A DNA stretch of 24,397 nucleotides, taken from positions 1-24,397 of the forward strand of contig CAAETD010000073.1 of assembly GCA_900758885.1 (NCBI GenBank). Direction: 5' to 3'. The position numbers were made by a program, and so were the translations under genes. The stretch is from an uncultured Collinsella sp. Lineage in GTDB: Bacteria; Actinomycetota; Coriobacteriia; Coriobacteriales; Coriobacteriaceae. This document shows positions 7,216 to 14,629 of this stretch, piece by piece (position 1 is the stretch's first letter; every line of letters begins with the position of its first letter). The notes beneath the pieces are model-generated. The model had not been told where the DNA came from and searched no databases. It saw only the letters and a list, made by a program, of their open reading frames with translations.

Positions 7216-8139
7216 ATGGCAAACGTTCTTGTCTTTGGTCACCAGAACCCCGATAACGACGCCATCATGAGCGCCGTCGTCCTGTCCCAGCTGCTTAACC
7301 AGGTTGAGTATGCCGGCAACACCTACGAGGCTTGCGCTCTGGGCCAGCTTCCGGCCGAGTCCGCCAAGCTGCTCGCCGATGCCGGCATTGCCGAGCCCCG
7401 CGTGATCGAGTCCGTCGAGGCCGGTCAGCTCGTCGTCCTCACCGACCACAACGAGTCCGCCCAGTCCGTCGCCGGCCTTAAGGACGCCACGGTCTTTGGT
7501 GTTGTCGACCATCACCGCATCGGCGACTTCGAGACCGCCGGCCCGCTGCACTACATCTGCCTGCCCTGGGGCTCCAGCTGCACCATCGTCGCCAAGCTCG
7601 CCGGCGTGCTCGGCGTTGAGCTTTCCGACGTCCAGGCCAAGCTGCTGCTTTCGGCCATGATGACCGACACGCTCATGCTCAAGAGCCCCACCACCACCGA
7701 TGTCGACCGCGCCATCGCCGCCAAGCTCGGCGAGCAGGTGGGCGTCGACCCGGTCAAGTTTGGCATGGAGGTCTTCCTTACCCGTCCGTCCGGCTCCTTC
7801 ACCGCAGCCGAGATGGTCGGCAACGACATCAAGATGTTCGAGCCCGCTGGCAAGAAGCTGCTCATCGGCCAGTACGAGACCGTCGACAAGAGCCGTGCGC
7901 TCGGTATGATCGACGAGATCCGCGAGGCCATGCGCGCCTACGCCGCCGAGAAGGGTGCCGACGGCATTGTCCTGTGTATCACCGACATCATGGAGGAGGG
8001 CTCGCAGGTCCTGCTCGAGGGCGAGACCGAGGCTGCTCAGAAGGGCCTGGGCATTGCCGACGAGCACGACGGCGTCTGGATGCCGGGCGTCCTCTCCCGT
8101 AAGAAGCAGGTCGCTGCCCCCATCATGGCCGCCTGCTAG
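7216..8139 (+). CDS. ppaC: Manganese-dependent inorganic pyrophosphatase (family II)
   Basis: Cytosolic enzyme hydrolysing pyrophosphate to phosphate, pulling biosynthetic reactions forward. The 307 aa match family II length. The DHH domain shows GHQNPDNDA (H9, D13, D15), LTDHNE (D77) and VVDHHRIGDF (D98-H99-H100), all Mn ligands in this family. The C-terminal DHHA2 domain contains MIDEIREAM and the substrate-binding SRKKQVAAP near the end. Start ATG 7216 follows GTGGAGG. It is a single-gene unit ending in a clear terminator. The 166-bp upstream gap holds the repeat at 7051-7100 and a possible -10 TACCAT (7172-7177) with no convincing -35. Confidence 0.97.
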   Translation: MANVLVFGHQNPDNDAIMSAVVLSQLLNQVEYAGNTYEACALGQLPAESAKLLADAGIAEPRVIESVEAGQLVVLTDHNESAQSVAGLKDATVFGVVDHHRIGDFETAGPLHYICLPWGSSCTIVAKLAGVLGVELSDVQAKLLLSAMMTDTLMLKSPTTTDVDRAIAAKLGEQVGVDPVKFGMEVFLTRPSGSFTAAEMVGNDIKMFEPAGKKLLIGQYETVDKSRALGMIDEIREAMRAYAAEKGADGIVLCITDIMEEGSQVLLEGETEAAQKGLGIADEHDGVWMPGVLSRKKQVAAPIMAAC

Positions 8140-8158
8140 GTTTAGTTGACCAAACGCC

Positions 8159-8198
8159 ACGACCGGATCGCGGACGCCCCGCGCTCCGGTCGTTTTTT
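8159..8198 (+). terminator. Rho-independent terminator of ppaC
   Basis: Stem ACGACCGGA (8159-8167) with TCCGGTCGT (8185-8193), extended inside by CGCGG/CCGCG, followed by a run of six T (8193-8198). It is 20 bp past the ppaC stop. Confidence 0.92.
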
Positions 8199-8241
8199 GT
8201 GCACGGCTCCGCGTCGTCTCTTGGACAGGCGCGCCCGTGCC

Positions 8242-8392
8242 GTTGAGCAAATAATGTTCAACCTGTGGTTCCGCTTTTCGGCCACGCCTGCGTGCTTGTC
8301 GTGCAGGGTAGGCTAGATGCAAGCGTAATACGTTAGAGCGCGGCGCCGCCACTTGGGCGGGCCGTGCTTTTTTAAGACGGGAGCTTTCCCGT
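8242..8392 (+). promoter_or_regulatory. Structured 5' leader of nhaA with a terminator-like hairpin
   Basis: The ~200 bp between the ppaC terminator and nhaA hold no gene but several hairpins: GTTGAGC/GTTCAAC (8242-8261), GCTTG/CAAGC (8294-8324), a strong G/C stem with one bulge (8337-8350 with 8356-8368) followed by six T (8368-8373), and ACGGGA/TCCCGT (8377-8392) directly before the AAAGGAG ribosome binding site. A terminator just upstream of the only gene it could control is the layout of transcription attenuation or a riboswitch expression platform. Lithium-sensing nhaA-I and nhaA-II riboswitches are known before nhaA genes, but I cannot match this leader to either by eye. It could instead be the end of a small RNA. 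Confidence 0.5.
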
Positions 8393-8406
8393 GAAAGGAG
8401 CCGCCC

Positions 8407-9765
8407 ATGGCAGCAACTGAGCAGCTGTTCAACGTTCGTGAGCGCAAGCGCTTTGAACGTCACGACATCTGGGAGCGCATCACCGAGAACGGCACGATTT
8501 CCGCCGCCGTCATGGTCTTCGCCGCCATCGCCGCCGTCATTTGCGCCAATACCGATGCCTACGAGACCATCCATCACTTTTTGGAGACCCCGCTGTATGT
8601 GGGTCTGGGCAACCTGACGGCCGGTCTCACCGTCGAGCTTTTCGTCAACGACTTCCTCATGGCGATTTTCTTTTTGTTGGTGGGCATTGAGCTTAAGTAC
8701 GAGATGACGGTCGGCGAGCTCAAGAACCCGCGCCAGGCCATGCTACCCATGCTGGCGGCCGTGGGCGGCGTCGTCGTTCCCGCCTGCATCTATCTCATCT
8801 TTAACCATGCCGGCGCGCACAACGGCTGGGCCATTCCCATGGCAACCGATATTGCCTTTGCACTGGGCGTGCTGTCGCTTTTGGGCAACCGCGTGCCCAA
8901 CGGCGTGCGCGTGTTCTTCTCGACGCTCGCCATCGCCGATGACCTCATCTCCATCGCCGCCATCGCCATCTTCTACGGTCAGAGCCCCAATCCGTTTTGG
9001 TTGGGCGCCGCCGCGCTGGTGACCTGCGCGCTCGTGTGGCTCAACAAGACGCAGCATTACCGCCTCGCCCCGTATTCGGTACTGGGCCTGCTGTTGTGGT
9101 TCTGCATGTTCAAGAGCGGTGTACATGCCACGCTCGCCGGCGTCATCCTGGCCTTTACCATTCCGGCCAAGTGCGGCGTCAAGCTCGATAGCCTCACCGA
9201 TTGGTTGGGCGAGTGCCTGCCGCTGCTTGATGACCGCTACGACGACGAGGCACACATCCTGGGCCAGCATGACTTTACCGTCTCGACCACCAGGGTCGAG
9301 CGCGTCATGCACCGCGTGACCCCGCCGCTCATCCGCATGGAGCGTCTGATCTCCACGCCGGTCAACTTTGTGATTCTGCCGATCTTTGCGTTCGTGAACG
9401 CACAGGTTCGCCTAGTGGGTGTGGATATGAGCACGCTGCTCACCGACCCGGTGACGCTCGGCGTGTACTTTGGCATGCTGCTGGGCAAGCCGATCGGCAT
9501 CTTTGGCATGACGTTTGCCCTGGTTAAGTTTAGGGTCTGCGAGCTGCCGCATAACGTTAACTGGCACATGATTGCCGGTGTGGGCATTCTGGGCGGCATC
9601 GGCTTCACCATGTCGATCCTCATCAGCGGCCTTGCCTTCCCGACGGCCCAGTTTGAGGTTCTGGCTGCCAAGGCCGCCATCCTTGCCGGTTCGGTCACCG
9701 CTGCCGTGCTCGGTATGATCTACATGAGCGTGGTCTGCAAACACCCCGCGCCCAAGGACGAGTAA
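8407..9765 (+). CDS. nhaA: Na+/H+ antiporter NhaA
   Basis: Electrogenic inner-membrane antiporter exporting Na+ (and Li+) in exchange for protons, for pH and salt homeostasis. The 452 aa form about twelve membrane segments. The ion-binding aspartates are D178-D179 in TLAIADDLIS, and D148 in ATDIAFALG corresponds to the conserved Asp of helix IV. FFLLVGIELKYEMTVGEL is the conserved helix II region. It is ~60 residues longer than the 388-aa Escherichia coli protein; the extra length is a charged N-terminus (residues 1-25) and a cytoplasmic loop around residues 265-310 (LLDDRYDDEAHILGQHDF). The start ATG 8407 follows AAAGGAG at 6-nt spacing. It is a single-gene unit with its own structured leader and a downstream terminator. 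Confidence 0.96.
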   Translation: MAATEQLFNVRERKRFERHDIWERITENGTISAAVMVFAAIAAVICANTDAYETIHHFLETPLYVGLGNLTAGLTVELFVNDFLMAIFFLLVGIELKYEMTVGELKNPRQAMLPMLAAVGGVVVPACIYLIFNHAGAHNGWAIPMATDIAFALGVLSLLGNRVPNGVRVFFSTLAIADDLISIAAIAIFYGQSPNPFWLGAAALVTCALVWLNKTQHYRLAPYSVLGLLLWFCMFKSGVHATLAGVILAFTIPAKCGVKLDSLTDWLGECLPLLDDRYDDEAHILGQHDFTVSTTRVERVMHRVTPPLIRMERLISTPVNFVILPIFAFVNAQVRLVGVDMSTLLTDPVTLGVYFGMLLGKPIGIFGMTFALVKFRVCELPHNVNWHMIAGVGILGGIGFTMSILISGLAFPTAQFEVLAAKAAILAGSVTAAVLGMIYMSVVCKHPAPKDE

Positions 9766-9782
9766 GAGCACATACAAGTTTG

Positions 9783-9820
9783 AAAACGCCGCCTGTGAAC
9801 ACCATCACAAGCGGCGTTTT
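9783..9820. terminator. Bidirectional terminator between nhaA and a minus-strand gene
   Basis: A 10-bp stem AAAACGCCGC/GCGGCGTTTT (9783-9792 with 9811-9820) continues inward with TGTGA/TCACA. T-rich ends exist on both strands, so it can serve nhaA and the convergent gene at 9852-10106. Confidence 0.88.
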
Positions 9821-9847
9821 AGTCATTGGGGACGTTCTTAAACGACT
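9821..9847. repeat. Short GGGGAC hairpin element
   Basis: AGTCATT (9821-9827) pairs with AACGACT (9841-9847), one mismatch, around GGGGACGTTCTTA. It abuts the nhaA terminator and stops a few bases short of the stop codon of the minus-strand gene. The core GGGGACGTTC is shared with the palindromes at 17289 and 18410. Confidence 0.55.
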
Positions 9848-9851
9848 AGGT

Positions 9852-10106
9852 TTATTCCACCGTTCCGTAGACGGCGCCCCAGCCGTGGGCGGCAAGGGCG
9901 GAGTTGAGCTGGTCGCAAAGCGATTGGCGGTCGTAGTAGCCGGGCGGCAATAGGTTCACGATTTCCATGAGATCGGGCGCCAGGTCCAAGATCTCGGCCT
10001 GTACGATGAGATCCAGGCGGTCGATGGCGCGGCGGTCGTAAAACAGTCCGTCGACCAGGCGCTGCAGGTCGCCGAATTCCTCGGCCTGGAACGATCCGTA
10101 TTCCAT
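9852..10106 (-). CDS. Small acidic protein of unknown function
   Basis: Unrecognised 84-aa protein. The start ATG 10106 is supported by AAGGAGG at 4-nt spacing; the frame is open 17 codons further but without a ribosome binding site. The sequence is acidic and mostly predicted helical (MEYGSFQAEEFGDLQRLVDG, then RLDLIVQAEILDLAPDLMEI), followed by LLPPGYYDRQSLCDQLN and a GWGAVYG end. It has one cysteine, no signal peptide, no membrane segment and no DNA-binding motif I can name. Its regular helix-Pro-helix plan and strong ribosome binding site argue for a real gene. It is transcribed alone, convergent with nhaA and divergent from the aminotransferase. Confidence 0.75.
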   Translation of the reverse strand: MEYGSFQAEEFGDLQRLVDGLFYDRRAIDRLDLIVQAEILDLAPDLMEIVNLLPPGYYDRQSLCDQLNSALAAHGWGAVYGTVE

Positions 10107-10208
10107 AGTGCCTCCTTGGGCGCCCCACGCCGGCATGCGCGGCGATTCATAATTCATTGCGATGAACTTAATCTATCACGGCTTCATGCCGTTGCGGCGG
10201 TGGCGGTC

Positions 10209-10214
10209 TATACT
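10209..10214 (+). promoter_or_regulatory. Probable -10 box for the aminotransferase gene
   Basis: TATACT lies 41 bp before the ATG at 10256. No good -35 is visible at 16-18 bp upstream, so it is only a candidate. The same TATACT word precedes tatA at 12014. Confidence 0.4.
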
Positions 10215-10255
10215 TAGACGAACTGCAACGTCCCGCTTCGCGAAAGGTCGCACCC

Positions 10256-11560
10256 ATGCAGACGATCTACCAGAAGATGGAAACCACCGAACTCGATGCC
10301 GCCATCGAGGCGCTCAAAGCCGAGGTCGCCGAGGTCAAGGCCAAGGGCCTGGCGCTCGACATGGCCCGCGGCAAGCCGTCGCCCTCCCAGGTGGACATCT
10401 CTCGACCCATGCTCGATATCCTCAATGCCGATGCCGATCTGCACGACGGCAACGTCGACTGCTCAAACTACGGTTGCTTTGAGGGCATTCCCTCGGCACG
10501 CAAGCTGGCGGGGGAGTTCCTGGGTTGCCCTGCCGAGCAGACGCTCGTACTGGGTTCGTCGAGCCTTCTGATCGAGCACGATATCGCCGGCATGTTTTGG
10601 CGCTGCGGTTCGTGCGGCAGCGAGCCCTGGGAGGCTTACGAGGCCGCGCACGACGGCAAGAAAGTCAAGTTCCTGTGCCCTGTTCCCGGCTACGACCGTC
10701 ACTTTGGCATCACCGCCGACCTGGGTATCGAGAATGTCCCCGTCGCGATGACCGACAACGGCCCCGACATGGACGAGGTCGAGCGTCTGGTTGCCGCCGA
10801 CGACTCCATCAAGGGCATCTGGTGCGTGCCCAAGTATTCCAACCCCACGGGCATCACCTTTAGCGAGGACACCGTGCGTCGCCTGGTCGAGATGCCCACG
10901 GCCGCGCCCGATTTCCGCATCTTCTGGGACAACGCCTACTGCGTGCACGACCTGTACGACGAGACCGACGAGCTCGCCAATATCTTCGACCTCGCTCGCG
11001 CGGCGGGCACCGAGGACCGCGTGGTGGCTTTTGCCTCGACGTCCAAGATTACCTTCCCGGGCGCCGGCATCGGCTTCATCGGTGCGAGCCCCGCGGTCAT
11101 CGCCGAGTTCTCCAAGCGCCTGAAGGCCGGCCTCATCAGCGCCGACAAGCTCAACCAGCTGCGCCACGTGCGCTTCCTTCCCACCATCGAGGCGGTCAAG
11201 GAGCATATGAAAAAGCATGCCGAGTTCTTGCGCCCGCGCTTTGAGGCCGTTGAGCGCAAGCTCACCGAGGGTCTGGGCGATACGGGTTGCGCCACTTGGA
11301 CGCATCCCCGCGGCGGCTACTTTGTGAGCTTTGATGGTCCCGAGGGCTCTGCCCAGAAGGTCGCCGCGCTTTGTGCCGACCTGGGCGTCAAGCTCACGCC
11401 GGCTGGTGCCACCTGGCCTTATGGCAAGGACCCGCGCGACACCAACATCCGCATCGCGCCGAGCTATCCCACGGTCGAGGACCTGGAGGCCGCGCTCGAT
11501 GTGCTGGTGCTGGCCGTTAAGCTCGTCGCTGCCGAGCTTGCTCGTGCCGAGCGCGCCTAA
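10256..11560 (+). CDS. PLP-dependent aminotransferase, probable aspartate aminotransferase (Corynebacterium AspT-like subgroup)
   Basis: Fold-type I transaminase, 434 aa, moving an amino group between an amino acid (probably aspartate) and 2-oxoglutarate with pyridoxal phosphate. Visible active-site residues are N196 in KYSNPTG, D225 in IFWDNAYCVHD, Schiff-base lysine K264 in ASTSKITFPGAGIGF and the carboxylate-binding R399 in NIRIAPSYP. The N-terminal half has MARGKPSPSQVD and SNYGCFEGIPSARKLAGE, which set apart the class I subgroup with MocR-like Pfam affinity found in actinobacteria. There is no DNA-binding N-terminus, so it is an enzyme, not a MocR regulator. Start ATG 10256 follows GAAAGGT. 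The STAS gene follows after 66 bp and may be co-transcribed, though no functional link is evident. The amino acid specificity is inferred from subgroup, not seen. Confidence 0.88.
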   Translation: MQTIYQKMETTELDAAIEALKAEVAEVKAKGLALDMARGKPSPSQVDISRPMLDILNADADLHDGNVDCSNYGCFEGIPSARKLAGEFLGCPAEQTLVLGSSSLLIEHDIAGMFWRCGSCGSEPWEAYEAAHDGKKVKFLCPVPGYDRHFGITADLGIENVPVAMTDNGPDMDEVERLVAADDSIKGIWCVPKYSNPTGITFSEDTVRRLVEMPTAAPDFRIFWDNAYCVHDLYDETDELANIFDLARAAGTEDRVVAFASTSKITFPGAGIGFIGASPAVIAEFSKRLKAGLISADKLNQLRHVRFLPTIEAVKEHMKKHAEFLRPRFEAVERKLTEGLGDTGCATWTHPRGGYFVSFDGPEGSAQKVAALCADLGVKLTPAGATWPYGKDPRDTNIRIAPSYPTVEDLEAALDVLVLAVKLVAAELARAERA

Positions 11561-11626
11561 CGCCTAGGGCCCCGCAAGTCCGCGCCCAGTACTATCCGCA
11601 CTTTCGATACGTAAAGGAGCGTATAC

Positions 11627-11941
11627 ATGGATTTGGGTATTTCCACCAACCCCACGCCGGAGATCTACACCATTAAGGTAACCGGCGAGATCGATATCTC
11701 TAACGCCGATAGCCTGCGCAATGCCATCGACTTGGCGCTCGAGCAGCCCACTGAGGCCGTTGAGCTCGATTTTGCCCAGGTGAGCTACATCGATTCGACG
11801 GGCATTGGCGTGCTCGTGGGCGCCGCGCACCACGCGGTCGACCACGGTAAGCGCTTTAGCTGCACTAATGTGCAGCCCCAGGTGATGCGCGTGGTTCAGC
11901 TGCTGGGCGTCGACCAGGAGATTTCGATCACGGCGGCATAA
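11627..11941 (+). CDS. STAS-domain anti-sigma factor antagonist
   Basis: Single-domain 104-aa STAS protein of the SpoIIAA/RsbV type. Members bind an anti-sigma kinase and so free a sigma factor; phosphorylation of a conserved serine switches them off. The phospho-site is S57 in VSYIDSTGIGVLVGA, and the N-terminal strand has IKVTGEIDISNADSLRNAI, both family signatures. AAAGGAG is 8 nt upstream of ATG 11627. No anti-sigma kinase or sigma factor gene is adjacent, so its partner must be elsewhere. Two small hairpins follow the stop. Confidence 0.93.
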   Translation: MDLGISTNPTPEIYTIKVTGEIDISNADSLRNAIDLALEQPTEAVELDFAQVSYIDSTGIGVLVGAAHHAVDHGKRFSCTNVQPQVMRVVQLLGVDQEISITAA

Positions 11942-11985
11942 TCTTTGCCCCCAAAAGGGCGTGCCGTTTGGCATATGTTTGTGAT

Positions 11986-12019
11986 GCGCTCGGACGTTTT
12001 GGCGTCCGGGCGCTATACT
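11986..12019 (+). promoter_or_regulatory. Hairpin fused to a -10 box upstream of tatA
   Basis: An 11-bp stem with one G-U pair (11986-11996 with 12003-12013), 6-nt loop TTTTGG, ends exactly where TATACT (12014-12019) starts. The hairpin occupies the spacer and -35 place of the putative tatA promoter. It may be the STAS terminator (though no T-run follows) or an operator. Confidence 0.45.
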
Positions 12020-12094
12020 TGACCGAATGAATAGACGAGTTCCGGCCGAATGGCGCGGTGCGGGCTCGACTCACATCGAGCCTTGGAGGTATGT

Positions 12095-12682
12095 GTGTTT
12101 GGTATTGGAGAGGGTGAGCTCGCGATCATCGTGGTCTTCGGCTTTTTGCTGTTTGGCCCGGATAAGCTCCCGCAGATGGGCCGCACGATCGGCCGTGCCA
12201 TCCGTCAGTTCCGCGAGACGCAGGAAAAGATGACGGCCGTTGTTCAGTCCGAGATTATCGATCCGGTGAGCGAGGCCGCGTCGGCCCCGGTCAAGCCCAA
12301 GAAGGCTGCCGTCGATGACGATTCCGATGCGGACGAGGATGCCGCCGGGACGGCTGCACCCGCAAAGAAGGAGACCTTTGCCGAGCGCCGTGCCCGCCTT
12401 GCCGCCGAGAAGGCTGCGAGTGAGGGTGCCACCGAGGGCGAAGGTATTGCCGAGGAGGCCGAGAACGCCGAGCCCGCCAAGGCCGAGCCTGCCGATGCCG
12501 CCGTCGAGCCCGAGCCTGCTGCAGAGCCGGAGCCCGAGCCCGAGCCGGCAGAGCCCACGACGGCTGACCTCTACGCTCGTCGTCCCCGCAAGCGCAAGGC
12601 CGTCGTCGACCAGCTCGCTCGCGAGCTCGAGGCCGAGGACGACGCCGCTGCCGCCGACGCCCCGAAGGGAGGCGATGAGTAA
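12095..12682 (+). CDS. tatA: Twin-arginine translocase subunit TatA/TatB
   Basis: Membrane subunit of the Tat system, which exports folded proteins. From GTG 12095 the product (195 aa) starts FGIGEGELAIIVVFGFLLFG: one membrane helix, the hinge FGPDKLPQ, then the amphipathic helix GRTIGRAIRQFRETQEKM. GGAGG at 12085-12089 fits this GTG; the open frame further upstream lacks family residues. The C-terminal ~150 residues are unusual: an Ala/Glu/Pro-rich acidic tail with a (PE)n run (about residues 140-160), then a basic ARRPRKRK patch. TatA proteins are usually 50-90 aa, TatB up to ~170 aa. With no second TatA/B gene here it may serve both roles. The stop overlaps the tatC start by one base. Confidence 0.92.
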   Translation: MFGIGEGELAIIVVFGFLLFGPDKLPQMGRTIGRAIRQFRETQEKMTAVVQSEIIDPVSEAASAPVKPKKAAVDDDSDADEDAAGTAAPAKKETFAERRARLAAEKAASEGATEGEGIAEEAENAEPAKAEPADAAVEPEPAAEPEPEPEPAEPTTADLYARRPRKRKAVVDQLARELEAEDDAAAADAPKGGDE

Positions 12683-13473
12683 TGCCTATCGGACCTGCGC
12701 GTATGCCGCTCTTCGATCACCTGGGAGAGCTCCGTCGCCGCCTGACCATCGTGGTCGTGTCGGTGTTCGCCGCCGCTATCGTGCTGTATTTCGCCACGCC
12801 CGTGGTGCTCGACATCTTGGAAGACCCCATCCGCTCCTTTGTGCCAGACGGTAAGTTCTACATCACTACCACGCTCGGCGGCTTTGGCCTGCGCTTCTCG
12901 CTTGCCATCAAGATGGCCGTTGTCATGTGCACGCCCATGATCATCTGGCAGATCTTGGCGTTTTTCCTGCCGGCGCTTCGCCCCAACGAGCGCAAGTGGG
13001 TCGTGCCCACGGTGCTCGCCTCGACGGTGCTGTTCTTCCTGGGCGCTATCTTCTGCTACTTCATCATCATCCCGGCGGGCTTCGAGTGGCTCATCGGCGA
13101 GACCTCTGCCGTCGCCACGGCGCTGCCCGATCTGGAGAACTACGTCAACATGGAGCTGCTCTTTATGATCGGCTTTGGCGTGGCGTTTGAGCTGCCGCTC
13201 ATCATCTTTTATCTGTCCGTCTTCCATATCGTGTCCTACGCGGCCTTCCGCAGTGCCTGGCGTTTCGTGTACGTTGGCCTGCTTGTGGGCTCGGCTGTGA
13301 TTACGCCCGACGGCTCGCCCGTTACGCTGGGCCTCATGTATGGCGCCCTGCTCTCGCTCTACGAGATTTCGCTTGCCATCGCCCGTGTGGTCATTACCGC
13401 GCGCGAGGGCAAGGAGGGCTTGTTCGTGAGTCGTCTGGACCTGTTCTCGGACGACGAGGACGACGAGGAGTAA
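12682..13473 (+). CDS. tatC: Sec-independent translocase subunit TatC
   Basis: Six-helix membrane receptor for twin-arginine signal peptides, 263 aa. Conserved elements are the N-terminal DHLGELRRRL, LPALRPNERKW in the first cytoplasmic loop (Glu contacts the signal peptide), FGVAFELPL and ITPDGSPVT before the last helices. A short acidic C-terminus (DLFSDDEDDEE) ends the protein. The start overlaps the tatA stop in TAATG, so translation is coupled. GGGAGG lies 10 nt upstream. hypA starts 6 bp after the stop. Confidence 0.96.
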   Translation: MPIGPARMPLFDHLGELRRRLTIVVVSVFAAAIVLYFATPVVLDILEDPIRSFVPDGKFYITTTLGGFGLRFSLAIKMAVVMCTPMIIWQILAFFLPALRPNERKWVVPTVLASTVLFFLGAIFCYFIIIPAGFEWLIGETSAVATALPDLENYVNMELLFMIGFGVAFELPLIIFYLSVFHIVSYAAFRSAWRFVYVGLLVGSAVITPDGSPVTLGLMYGALLSLYEISLAIARVVITAREGKEGLFVSRLDLFSDDEDDEE

Positions 13474-13479
13474 ATCGGT

Positions 13480-13836
13480 ATGCACGAGGTTGGCATTGTC
13501 AACGGCATACTCGATACAGTGATTCGCGCGGCGCGTGGGGCGGGGGCCTCGCGCGCCGTTTTGGTAACGCTGCGTATCGGGGATATGACCGAGGTCGTGC
13601 GCGAGGCGCTCGACTTTGCCTGGGAGACGTTTCGCGACGAGGACCCGCTCACGAAGGGCTGCGAGCTTGCCGTGGAGGAGGTCCATCCACAAAGCGAGTG
13701 CCAGGACTGCGGTGAGGTCTTCGATCACGACCGTTTCCATTGCCGCTGCCCTCAATGTGGCGGCGCCAACGTGCGCCTGCTGCACGGCCGCGAGCTCGAC
13801 ATCGCCAGTATCGAAATCGAAACCCCCGACGATTAG
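13480..13836 (+). CDS. hypA: Hydrogenase nickel-incorporation protein HypA
   Basis: Nickel metallochaperone that, with HypB, inserts Ni into NiFe hydrogenase. The 118 aa are of normal length. Ni(II) is bound by the N-terminal MHE (H2, E3). The structural zinc site has four cysteines, C74 and C77 (CQDC) with C90 and C93 (CPQC); an extra C88 lies just before the second pair. ATG 13480 follows GAGGAG inside the tatC end. It lies between tatC and hypB, consistent with exported hydrogenase assembly. The structural hydrogenase and hypCDEF genes are not in the window. Confidence 0.95.
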   Translation: MHEVGIVNGILDTVIRAARGAGASRAVLVTLRIGDMTEVVREALDFAWETFRDEDPLTKGCELAVEEVHPQSECQDCGEVFDHDRFHCRCPQCGGANVRLLHGRELDIASIEIETPDD

Positions 13837-13891
13837 CCCGCCAGCCACCTGGGGACGGGGTATAAATGTTGGAAATTAAGGAGTGCCGAAT

Positions 13892-14575
13892 ATGGCCGAG
13901 AAAACGATTGATATCGCGTCGCCGATCCTGTCGCGCAACGAGCGCCTGGCAGATCAGCTACGTCAGCGATTTAAAGAGACAAACACCTATGTGATCAATG
14001 TGCTTTCGAGCCCTGGCTCGGGCAAGACCACTACGATTCTGGGCACCAACGAGCGCCTGCGCGACAAGGCCGGCTTGCGCTGCGCCGTCATCGAGGGCGA
14101 CATCGCCTCGGATGTCGATGCCATTACCATGAAGGAAGCCGGCATGCCCGCCATCCAGATCAACACGGGCGGCCTGTGCCACCTTGAGGGCAATATGATC
14201 ATGGAGGCCGTTGACGCGTTCGACCAGGCCGTTGGGCTCGATAACATCGATGTCATCTTTATCGAAAACGTGGGTAACCTGGTCTGCCCAGTCGACTTTG
14301 ACCTGGGTGAGAACCTGTCCATCATGATCCTCTCGGTGCCCGAGGGCGACGACAAGCCCATCAAGTACCCGGGCATCTTCCAGCACGCTGGCGCGCAGCT
14401 GCTCAACAAGGTCGACGTGGCTCCGGCTTTCGATTTTGACATGGATAGGTATACTAAGACACTCGATGACCTCAATCCGCAGGCGCCGCGGTTTGCCGTG
14501 AGCGCGCGCAAGGGCGAGGGCATGGATGCCTGGTGCGATTGGCTCATCGGGCAGATTGAGCAAGCAAGGGCGTAA
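13892..14575 (+). CDS. hypB: Hydrogenase maturation GTPase HypB
   Basis: GTPase partner of HypA in nickel delivery, 227 aa. P-loop is SSPGSGKTT (K45); the metal site at the dimer interface is GGLCHLEG (Cys-His); ENVGNLVCP and LNKVDVAP (guanine-specific NKxD) complete the G domain. It lacks the N-terminal CxxCGC motif and the His-rich stretch that give some HypB proteins high-affinity nickel binding or storage. ATG 13892 is chosen over a GTG at 13883 because AAGGAG (13878-13883) overlaps the latter. The 55-bp gap after hypA contains a GGGGACGGGG word and TATAAA (13861-13866). A role in urease or another Ni enzyme is possible but less likely. Confidence 0.95.
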   Translation: MAEKTIDIASPILSRNERLADQLRQRFKETNTYVINVLSSPGSGKTTTILGTNERLRDKAGLRCAVIEGDIASDVDAITMKEAGMPAIQINTGGLCHLEGNMIMEAVDAFDQAVGLDNIDVIFIENVGNLVCPVDFDLGENLSIMILSVPEGDDKPIKYPGIFQHAGAQLLNKVDVAPAFDFDMDRYTKTLDDLNPQAPRFAVSARKGEGMDAWCDWLIGQIEQARA

Positions 14576-14629
14576 GTCGGCCGCCATACGGGCGGGCGTA
14601 GCCGCAGAGATACGAGATAGGAGCCTCTT

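Noticed and set aside
7180..8577. 465-codon minus-strand open frame across ppaC and the nhaA leader
   Set aside because: It runs through a terminator and the opposite strand of ppaC, with Gly/Asp/His-rich shadow composition.
12571..13848. 425-codon minus-strand open frame opposite tatC and hypA
   Set aside because: Shadow of two clear genes; composition is charged and repetitive with no domain.
13850..13866. GGGGACGGGG with TATAAA as another repeat or a hypB promoter
   Set aside because: No paired arm and no -35 are visible; too little to call.
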